Position numbers and translations under genes: made by a program | Part shown: positions 58,381-64,000 of the stretch, piece by piece | Numbering within the stretch: the stretch's first letter is position 1 | Layout: each line of letters starts with the position of its first letter | NCBI GenBank assembly: GCA_937931205.1 | Contig: CALHBF010000002.1 | Location: 1 to 64,000 of the forward strand | Reading direction: 5' to 3' | Length of the DNA stretch: 64,000 bases | Source: an uncultured Bacteriovoracaceae bacterium | GTDB lineage: Bacteria > Bdellovibrionota > Bacteriovoracia > Bacteriovoracales > Bacteriovoracaceae | Notes under the pieces: generated by a model | What the model was told of the DNA's origin: nothing | What the model saw: only the letters and a program-made list of their open reading frames with translations | The model's database searches: none

Positions 58381-58592
58381 TGATGCCCATTTTGATATGC
58401 TCTGAAATAACACTCAGAAGGACATACACCAATAACAAGATGGCTTGATAAGACGTGCCCAACTCTTCCGAGCTGGTCCTGAAAGAACCCAGTGAAACGA
58501 CGTGTGACTTCAAAACCCAAGGCAGTAGCAACTGCTAGCACGAAAACGTACTCAACTGTTGCCTGTCCTAGACTCTTCTTCTTCTTTAACAT
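58377..58592 (-). CDS. Flp-family pilin-like protein
   Basis: A 71-aa protein with GQATVEYVFVLAVATALG (about 9-26) after a lysine-rich leader (MLKKKKSL). The mature tail has two cysteines (CPSEC). It is one of three Flp paralogues with different tails, and its stop overlaps the cpaA start. Confidence 0.75.
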   Translation of the reverse strand: MLKKKKSLGQATVEYVFVLAVATALGFEVTRRFTGFFQDQLGRVGHVLSSHLVIGVCPSECYFRAYQNGHQ

Positions 58593-58653
58593 GGTCTAAT
58601 GATAACTAGACCTGGGATTAGAGTAAAGGCTCCAGAGAACTGGAACCTTCATA

Positions 58654-58854
58654 TTAATCCATAATGTTTTGGAATTTGTTTTCGTCTAGTACAGTGTTCA
58701 GAATACCACCATTACCACCTTCTCCGAAGAGCTTCTTAGTAATAGCGTCCTTGAACTTGAACACAATTGTAGCCACCACAGCAACGAGCAGGATGTACTC
58801 CGTAGAAGTCTGTCCAGTCTCGTCTTTGAGATAAGCAATAACTTTATCTTTCAT
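58654..58854 (-). CDS. Flp pilin
   Basis: A 66-aa protein: short leader MKDKVIAYLKDET, then GQTSTEYILLVAVVATIVF (about 14-32) and a tail ending in LDENKFQNIMD. It is probably the major Flp pilin, being first in the operon. The start at 58854 follows a GGGGGAGAT ribosome-binding site. A sigma-28-type promoter lies just upstream. Confidence 0.82.
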   Translation of the reverse strand: MKDKVIAYLKDETGQTSTEYILLVAVVATIVFKFKDAITKKLFGEGGNGGILNTVLDENKFQNIMD

Positions 58855-58882
58855 AAATCTCCCCCTCAAGGATGCTTAGTGC

Positions 58883-58909
58883 TTATCGACCCTTTGTTAG
58901 AAAACTTTA
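58883..58909 (-). promoter_or_regulatory. Sigma-28 (FliA) promoter of the Flp/tad operon
   Basis: On the minus strand TAAAGTTT (8 of 8) - N11 - GTCGATAA (7 of 8 against GCCGATAA), ending 29 bp before the flp ATG. A separate TATAAT box (58929-58934) without a clear -35 lies just upstream and could add a housekeeping start. Confidence 0.78.
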
Positions 58910-59053
58910 AGCAAACTTGTGCTTTTTAATTATAACGCATAAAGTCTAGTTTTTATTAATTTTTCCTCTGGACTAATGTAACCACACGTTATTAAAGGAC
59001 AATAAATTTGCTCGCGGTGAACTTTACCTCTATAGAATTGCCTATTTTTGGAG

Positions 59054-59059
59054 TATGAT
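59054..59059 (+). promoter_or_regulatory. -10 element of the 6S RNA promoter
   Basis: TATGAT, 8 bases before the predicted 5' end of 6S RNA. No good -35 is visible. Confidence 0.45.
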
Positions 59060-59066
59060 AGCTATA

Positions 59067-59255
59067 GGGTCCGGGGTTTGAGGCATATAAGTTTCGCCCC
59101 TACAATTAATTTTCGGGAGCGGTCCCTGATCATGGTGTGCAAGCTTACCTGGCCAAGTATTTGGTCAGAATGTGAGAAGCCTAAAATGATTACTAATTGC
59201 GCCCACCTAGTTTACTAGGGGCGCGAAACCGTTATCCGCCTCACTCGGGCCTTTA
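59067..59255 (+). ncRNA. ssrS: 6S RNA
   Basis: About 189 nt. It contains GAGAAGCCTAAAA, the conserved 6S box, with the flanking 6S layout: TCCCTGA on the 5' side, a terminal hairpin CTGGCCAA-GTAT-TTGGTCAG, then CACCTAG-TTTA-CTAGG on the 3' side. Closing stems are GGTCCG (59068-59073) with CGGGCC (59246-59251) and GAGGC with GCCTC. A TTTATT run follows. 6S RNA binds and holds the housekeeping RNA polymerase holoenzyme in stationary phase. Assigned by alignment by eye to the E. coli 6S sequence. Confidence 0.82.
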
Positions 59256-59312
59256 TTCCTTCCAATATTCTTTTATCTTGACGATATCGCTCACAAACCA
59301 AACAATTAAAAT

Positions 59313-59843
59313 ATGGAATTCATTAACGTAAATGATTATCAAAATGTATCTTGGATTGAGTCTCTAGCACTTGAAGAAGTGAATATGGAGGAATCTGGGA
59401 TTATTCGTTTCAACGATCACTTAAATACACAAGGCCTCTTAGAAGAATCTTCATTGGAATTTGTGAACAAATTAAAGGATCGTTTTGAATTCTATGTTTC
59501 TCTTTTCAATCAACATCGTGGCAACAAAGATGCTTCTCGTGGCATCAAAGTTTTTAGAATTTCAAACACAGTGAATGATTTTATTCTCTTCAGAAACTCT
59601 CTCAAACTTATCGTTGCTCGCAGATCTCCAGATGTTATCAGCATTGGTTTTCTTTCAAACAATGGCGGTCTTTTTGCTGCCAGACTTGCGAATGAAAATC
59701 AATCAGTTCATGCCATTCATGAGATTAAAGCTCACGTAGGTCCTTTCAATACTATCTCTTGGAGATTCCAAGGAGAGCCAGTAGAAATTGAAGCTCTCGT
59801 GAAGTATTACCTCACAGAATTCATTAAGAACTCTTCTCGCTAA
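59313..59843 (+). CDS. Protein of unknown function
   Basis: A 176-aa soluble protein without signal peptide or membrane helix, mixed alpha/beta (e.g. SLKLIVARRSPDVISIGFLSNNGGLFAARL). No family was recognised. It starts 58 bp after 6S RNA; TTGACG at about 59278-59283 may be a -35 for it. The 3' end overlaps the convergent SDR gene by about 20 bases. Confidence 0.6.
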   Translation: MEFINVNDYQNVSWIESLALEEVNMEESGIIRFNDHLNTQGLLEESSLEFVNKLKDRFEFYVSLFNQHRGNKDASRGIKVFRISNTVNDFILFRNSLKLIVARRSPDVISIGFLSNNGGLFAARLANENQSVHAIHEIKAHVGPFNTISWRFQGEPVEIEALVKYYLTEFIKNSSR

Positions 59844-60735
59844 GTCTCTTACAGGTAAATTCTAGAGTTTCTTCAATTGTCGGCATCATGATACCGATAC
59901 GACTTTCTGTATTGGAAATATCCATTTTGAAGCAAAGATGGTTCCCAGATTTTGACTCTTGAGGAAAGAGTTCTGTTGCAGGTTCAAAGAATGCCTTCGA
60001 TTGACCAAAGACATCAGCATACTTTTGAGCGAACTGATACATCGTCATATAGTCTTTTGTAGTAATCTGCAGCAATCTATTTAAAACGCCCTTATCAAGC
60101 AGTGCCATTAAAAAACGTCCTAACAAATGAATATCAAGAAACCCTAGCTCTACTGAGTTCTCTAGTTTAACCTTCCTTCCTTCAAAATGAGACTCTTGGA
60201 TAATTTCAAAAATATTCTTTTTACCTGCAGAGAAACCAAGTCCATAAAGAACCGGACATCTTAGAATAAGGTAATGCATAGAAGAGCGTTGAATTAAAAA
60301 CTCGGTATTAGAAACTGCTGTTCCATAAGCGGTATGAGAGAAGGGGGTATCTGCTTCTTTAAAAAGCTTATTCTCACCAGAGAAAACATAGGCCGACGAT
60401 AGATAGATAAAAAGAGCACCTGCTCTTTCTGAAACAGTCAGGCAATTAAGAGCACCATTGGTATTTAAGGCCTCACTCAACTTCGGTGCTAACTTGGCCT
60501 TCACCAAAGAAGACTCTCCCACGGCATAGATAACGTAATCAGGACGAAAAAACTGAATAACTTTTGTGACCTCATCTTTATTAAGCACATCACAGCGGAC
60601 CATCGAATAGTCCTGAGGCAAATACTCTCTTTCGGTAAAGTAGGTTCCAACAACCTTGTACTTTTGAGACAACACCTCAGCGAGATTAGAACCAACAAAG
60701 GAAGTCATTCCAAAAATAAGAACAGTTTTTTTCAT
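59824..60735 (-). CDS. RmlD-like short-chain dehydrogenase/reductase, altered active site
   Basis: A 303-aa Rossmann-fold protein with a GMTSFVGSNL nucleotide-binding loop and RmlD-like segments (DYVIYAVGESS, LSSAYVFSGE, PVLYGLGF). RmlD and related enzymes reduce dTDP-4-keto sugars using a Y-x3-K pair. Here the tyrosine is in AYGTAVSN, so the lysine is replaced by valine. It may have lost reductase activity or use another residue. It lies 73 bp downstream of a flagellin gene, on the same strand but beyond that gene's terminator. Confidence 0.72.
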   Translation of the reverse strand: MKKTVLIFGMTSFVGSNLAEVLSQKYKVVGTYFTEREYLPQDYSMVRCDVLNKDEVTKVIQFFRPDYVIYAVGESSLVKAKLAPKLSEALNTNGALNCLTVSERAGALFIYLSSAYVFSGENKLFKEADTPFSHTAYGTAVSNTEFLIQRSSMHYLILRCPVLYGLGFSAGKKNIFEIIQESHFEGRKVKLENSVELGFLDIHLLGRFLMALLDKGVLNRLLQITTKDYMTMYQFAQKYADVFGQSKAFFEPATELFPQESKSGNHLCFKMDISNTESRIGIMMPTIEETLEFTCKRLSEKSS

Positions 60736-60760
60736 ATGATTAATTTAGCACGGATGGAAA

Positions 60761-60791
60761 AAAAGAAAACCTTGCTCCATTCGGAGCAAGG
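60761..60791 (-). terminator. Intrinsic terminator after flagellin
   Basis: Stem CCTTGCTCC / GGAGCAAGG (9 bp) with a GAAT loop, followed on the minus strand by TTTTCTTTTTTT. Confidence 0.9.
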
Positions 60792-60807
60792 TTGTAGTGA
60801 GTGTTAG

Positions 60808-61641
60808 TTAACTTAAAAGTTTCAAGGCCGCATTTGGTGCCTGATTCGCTTGGGCCAGTACTGAAACACCTGCTTGCGCGAGGATGTTGTTCTTGGCCAG
60901 GTCGGCAGTTTCAGCTGCCACATCGACATCCCTAATTCTTGAGTTAGCTGCACTGAAGTTCTCGTCGGTAATCATCAAGGTATTACTTGCTGATTGTAGG
61001 CGATTCTGTAGTGCCCCCAGATTTGCTCTTGTTGCGTTGATACGCGTGAGAGCATCATCCAGTTTTGCTAACGTCGCTTGAGCTCCCTGTTTGTTAGCGA
61101 TGGTCTCTCCAGTGATACCAAGGCTTTCAAGGGTTGCATCGGTGTCAGACGAATCATATTTAATTCTGTCCAAAGTTGGATCGTTGTGGATTCCCACTTG
61201 AATCTCAACCATTCCACCGCTGCCGTTAAGAAGCTTTCTTCCGTTGAACTCAGACCCATCAGAAATTCGTTGAATTTCTTCAAGGAGATTCTGAAACTCG
61301 ATGTCAGAAAAACCTCTCTCAACGTCGCCCACTGTATCAGAGGCTGCTTGTACTGCAAGCTCTCTGAGTCGGATGACAATGTTAGATACCTCGTTAAGGC
61401 CGCCTTCTGCTGTTTGTACAAGTGAGATCCCATCTTCAGCGTTCCTTCTAGCTTGTCTAAGCCCTCGGATATGACCTTTAAGTTTTTCACTTATCGCCAA
61501 TCCAGCAGCGTCGTCAGCCGCGCGAGTTATCCGTTCACCGCTAGATAGCTTTCTAAAGTTGCTATCTAGGTTATGTTTTGTTTGGCCTAAGGCCCTTTGA
61601 GCAGCAATGCTCGATATATTTGTATTGATCCTAAGACCCAT
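60808..61641 (-). CDS. fliC: Flagellin
   Basis: A 277-aa flagellin of the short type: N-terminal D0/D1 (MGLRINTNISSIAAQRAL ... LSSGERITRAADDAAGLAISEKL, RNAEDGISLVQTAEG) and C-terminal D1/D0 (NLGALQNRLQSASNTL, AAETADLAKNNILAQAGVSVLAQAN), with very little central variable region (about 130-180). It is a paralogue of 61820-62665. A GGAGAT ribosome-binding site lies inside a tiny upstream reading frame. Confidence 0.95.
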   Translation of the reverse strand: MGLRINTNISSIAAQRALGQTKHNLDSNFRKLSSGERITRAADDAAGLAISEKLKGHIRGLRQARRNAEDGISLVQTAEGGLNEVSNIVIRLRELAVQAASDTVGDVERGFSDIEFQNLLEEIQRISDGSEFNGRKLLNGSGGMVEIQVGIHNDPTLDRIKYDSSDTDATLESLGITGETIANKQGAQATLAKLDDALTRINATRANLGALQNRLQSASNTLMITDENFSAANSRIRDVDVAAETADLAKNNILAQAGVSVLAQANQAPNAALKLLS

Positions 61642-61642
61642 A

Positions 61643-61663
61643 TTAATCTCCAGTTAGTGACAT
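61643..61663 (-). promoter_or_regulatory. Six-codon upstream reading frame overlapping the flagellin ribosome-binding site
   Basis: On the minus strand AAGGAGG (61669-61675) is followed 5 nt later by ATG, then SLTGD and TAA. The stop falls 1 nt before the flagellin ATG, and the GGAGAT of the flagellin lies inside its last codons. This fits translational coupling or a leader peptide. Very short, so chance is possible. Confidence 0.4.
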
Positions 61664-61819
61664 GCGAACCTCCTTGTTCATAATCGGACTTACTGTCCTA
61701 TTGGTTTTTCTTGTTATTATCAAACCTATCCACTACTTGTTTTGCCTAACACTCACTACAAGTTGTTTGCAGGATTTGTTTTTACATCAATTTTTTGCGC
61801 TATCCGCGCTCAAGGCCTA

Positions 61820-62665
61820 TTAGCCCTGAGCTGCTTGGATAAGGCTGATAGCATTAGTTGTAGACTGGTTGGCCTGAGCTAATACTGATGTACCTGCTTG
61901 CATTAGAATGTTTGTTCTAGTCAGCTCAGAAGTTGCTGCTGCAATGTCTGTATCTCTGATACGAGAGTTAGCGGCAGAAAGGTTTTCTGTACTTACTTGA
62001 ATGTTGTTGATCGTTGACTGAAGACGGTTTTGAAGAGCACCGAAGTCAGCACGAATCCCTGAAACGTTTTGAATAGCTTGGTCAATTGCTGCTAGTGAGT
62101 TCTGAGAAGAAATCTTATCAGATACTGAAGCAAGGTTAAGACCTAGAGCTGCTACGTTAACGTCTGCACTTGAAGCATCAAATGTTAATCTGTCGCTTAA
62201 AGGATCGTTTCTTGTACCAATTTGGATATCAAATACTGAACCTGTACCGTTAAGTAGTGGCACACGGTTAAACTCGGTAGAGTTAGCAATACGATCTACT
62301 TCTGAAAGAAGTTGTTCGAATTCCACGTTAAGGAACTTTCGTTCTGTTGGCCCGATAGTATCAGAAGCAGCTTGTACAGCAAGCTCTCTAAGTCTGATCA
62401 TGATGTTACCAACTTCCGATAGTGCACCTTCAGCGATTTGCACTAGAGAGATACCGTCTTGAGCGTTTCGCTCCGCCTGACCAAGACCACGAATTTGAGC
62501 TTTTAAATTTTCCGAGATTGCTAACCCAGCAGCGTCATCCCCTGCACGGTTAATTCTGTTACCAGAAGAGAGTTGCTCTAAAACTTTTTGCTGAGCACCC
62601 TTCGTTTGACCTAAGTTCCTTTGCGCATTTAGCGATGAAACGTTAGTGTTAATACGTAGACCCAT
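61820..62665 (-). CDS. fliC: Flagellin
   Basis: A 281-aa flagellin with the same short layout as its neighbour (MGLRINTNVSSLNAQRNLG ... and FGALQNRLQSTINNIQVSTENLSAANSRIRDTDIAAATSELTRTNILMQAGTSVLAQANQ). The start at 62665 follows AAGGAGG. A sigma-28-type promoter lies about 75 bp upstream. No clear terminator follows, so read-through to the second flagellin is possible. Confidence 0.95.
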   Translation of the reverse strand: MGLRINTNVSSLNAQRNLGQTKGAQQKVLEQLSSGNRINRAGDDAAGLAISENLKAQIRGLGQAERNAQDGISLVQIAEGALSEVGNIMIRLRELAVQAASDTIGPTERKFLNVEFEQLLSEVDRIANSTEFNRVPLLNGTGSVFDIQIGTRNDPLSDRLTFDASSADVNVAALGLNLASVSDKISSQNSLAAIDQAIQNVSGIRADFGALQNRLQSTINNIQVSTENLSAANSRIRDTDIAAATSELTRTNILMQAGTSVLAQANQSTTNAISLIQAAQG

Positions 62666-62739
62666 AAATCCTCCTTGAATGGGTTCCCTATTCATTCCTT
62701 GAATAGGACCAAGAATCATTCGTGACTCTTGTGACTATC

Positions 62740-62766
62740 TTTTCGACAATGGAGGCAAAGACTTGA
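62740..62766 (-). promoter_or_regulatory. Sigma-28 (FliA) promoter of flagellin
   Basis: On the minus strand TCAAGTCT (6 of 8) - N11 - GTCGAAAA (6 of 8), about 75 bp upstream of the flagellin ATG. Confidence 0.6.
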
Positions 62767-62837
62767 GTATGAATGTAAAAATTTTTTACATTTTTTTAAA
62801 ACAAGACTTAACCTTTTGATTTTACGGAGTTTTAAGT

Positions 62838-63839
62838 ATGGGCAAAATTTGCCTTCCCCTAAATAATCTTAAAGACCAACCCCAGTTTTGGGGTCAAACT
62901 CTCGCCCTCATTGAGAAAAGTTTTAAATATCGGCCTGAATTTTCTTTTGAGAGAGACTTCATCACTCTCATGAACCCAGAAAACGCGCATCATCTCTACA
63001 TTCTGATAGAGAATGAAAAAGTTGTTGCTCACTTGGGAGTAAAAATTAGAGATATCAACATCAACAATCAGAAAATTTCCATTGCGATGATGGGAGGGAT
63101 TGCCGTTGATGAAGCATATCGAGGAAAAGGTTTATTCTCTTATCTGATGAGTGAAGTAAAAAAAATTCATCATCATCAAGTTGCTGCTTTCATTCTTTGG
63201 AGTGATCTTCCTTCTATGTATGAGAAACATCAATTTTATCTCTGTGGTTCTCAGTATCCATTCGCGCGAAAAAATGAAAAGAACACTTACGAACTTCTGA
63301 TAAATGCCTCGAGTGATGAGAAAAATAAAATACGTACTATTCATCAAAACTTTTTTCAAAAACATTTTAGTTATGTTGAAAGAACGGAAAGTGATTGGGA
63401 GCAACTCTTTCAAACAAAGAGTTCACAAATCTGGGTGAATGATCGACATAATATCACTAGTTACTTTGTTCAAAACAAAGGACAAGATTTAAAAAACATT
63501 ATTCATGAATATGCCACCCTCGAGAATAGAACAGAACTCTTGAAGAAAATAGCTCACTGGGGAGAAGTCTGGATGACTCAAGACTACTTCCATGAAGACA
63601 ATGCTCATTTTCAATTTATCTTGGCAGCGGGAGAGCTGTTTTCTGAACTTGTTAATAAAGTCACTCAGGGCGAAATTAAAGTCAGTAAAATGGATCATCA
63701 GGACTGTCATTTTAAATTTAAAGAGACTGATTACATTATGAGTTGTTCCGAGTTTTTTAGTGGAGTCTTCGGACCTGGTCGCTTTAGCGAGCTAAAAGAC
63801 ACTAAAAGCTTATTTATCACCGGCTGGGATAGCATCTAA
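62838..63839 (+). CDS. GNAT-family N-acetyltransferase
   Basis: A 333-aa protein. The N-terminal domain (about 10-130) is GNAT: the acetyl-CoA loop is AYRGKGLFSYLM after MMGGIAVDE. The C-terminal half is less typical and may bind the acceptor. It is divergent from the flagellin gene by about 170 bp and could modify flagellin or a glycan, but no evidence beyond position supports that. Confidence 0.75.
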   Translation: MGKICLPLNNLKDQPQFWGQTLALIEKSFKYRPEFSFERDFITLMNPENAHHLYILIENEKVVAHLGVKIRDININNQKISIAMMGGIAVDEAYRGKGLFSYLMSEVKKIHHHQVAAFILWSDLPSMYEKHQFYLCGSQYPFARKNEKNTYELLINASSDEKNKIRTIHQNFFQKHFSYVERTESDWEQLFQTKSSQIWVNDRHNITSYFVQNKGQDLKNIIHEYATLENRTELLKKIAHWGEVWMTQDYFHEDNAHFQFILAAGELFSELVNKVTQGEIKVSKMDHQDCHFKFKETDYIMSCSEFFSGVFGPGRFSELKDTKSLFITGWDSI

Positions 63840-63849
63840 CTACCCAAAA

Positions 63850-63874
63850 CCAAAAGGTATGCCGTACCTTTTGG
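63850..63874 (+). terminator. Terminator-like hairpin
   Basis: Stem CCAAAAGGTA / TACCTTTTGG (10 bp) with a TGCCG loop, 11 bp after the GNAT stop. No proper T-run follows (ATCTCTTTTGG), so it may be a weak or factor-assisted terminator. From here to 64000 no gene or other feature is seen. Confidence 0.5.
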
Positions 63875-64000
63875 ATCTCTTTTGGATTACCTCATCCGCG
63901 ATTCGGAATTTCATAAGTTGTAAGTAATTGTTATCTAATTGGGGTAAATTTTTTTTTAATCATTTAACCATATATTACCGATTCGTTTATAGAGTAAAGC

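Noticed and set aside
61690-61760. Sigma-28 promoter for the flagellin at 60808-61641
   Set aside because: The best candidates (TTTGATAA or TCCGATTA as the -10) lack a matching -35, so no promoter is claimed for this gene.

Overview
The window looks like a chromosomal segment from a low-GC, flagellated Gram-negative bacterium. It carries a Tad/Flp pilus locus, two flagellins, a secretin, a b6-type split cytochrome bc complex with a multihaem cytochrome c, GlmS/GlmU and Lon. The gene content and style would fit the Bdellovibrionota (Bacteriovorax/Peredibacter-like predators), but that placement is inferred from gene content and was not computed. Nothing resembling a phage, insertion sequence or CRISPR array is visible.

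Layout. (1) 1-2545, minus strand: the 5' part of an rRNA operon, in transcription order P1-type promoter, tRNA-Ala(TGC), 16S, tRNA-Ala(TGC), tRNA-Ile(GAT), with 23S beyond the left edge. The 16S 3' end carries a variant anti-Shine-Dalgarno (CAUCUCC in place of CACCUCC). (2) 2625-23930: an island dominated by radical-SAM enzymes. It holds two MiaB/RimO-like methylthiotransferases without a TRAM domain, four 'B12-binding-type' radical SAM proteins, three SPASM/twitch-type radical SAM proteins, a JmjC/cupin_8 protein whose iron-binding HxD reads HxA, a methyltransferase, a fatty-acid-hydroxylase-family protein, a polytopic membrane protein, an FG-GAP/ASPIC-UnbV secreted protein, an S26-like peptidase with a Wzm/Wzt-type ABC exporter, and a zinc dehydrogenase. 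It reads as an undescribed biosynthesis and export locus with no obvious precursor peptide. (3) 24019-30233: a respiratory operon of HEAT-repeat protein, Rieske protein, cytochrome b N- and C-terminal halves and an eight-haem membrane-anchored cytochrome c. (4) 30305-35053: proteins of unknown function, including a coiled-coil protein and a stand-alone FliG-C-like protein. (5) 35070-44481: a housekeeping operon glmU-glmS-uvrD/pcrA-AsmA-like-mtnA-ppx/gppA. (6) 44676-48327: lon, then a CheY-like regulator with two small partners. (7) 48367-51016: small secreted proteins, two of them preceded by sigma-54-like promoters, and an RHS/YD-repeat protein. (8) 51072-58854: a tad/cpa pilus operon including a TadZ-TadA fusion, with a near-perfect sigma-28 promoter upstream. 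(9) 59067-59255: a 6S RNA. (10) 59313-63839: a hypothetical gene, an RmlD-like SDR, two flagellin genes and a GNAT acetyltransferase.

Themes. Motility and surface appendages appear to be co-regulated: similar sigma-28 promoters precede a flagellin gene and the Flp pilin operon. Many genes are tightly packed with 1-8 base overlaps, so the operon assignments are reasonably firm. Functions given for the radical-SAM island are family-level only; its product is unknown.
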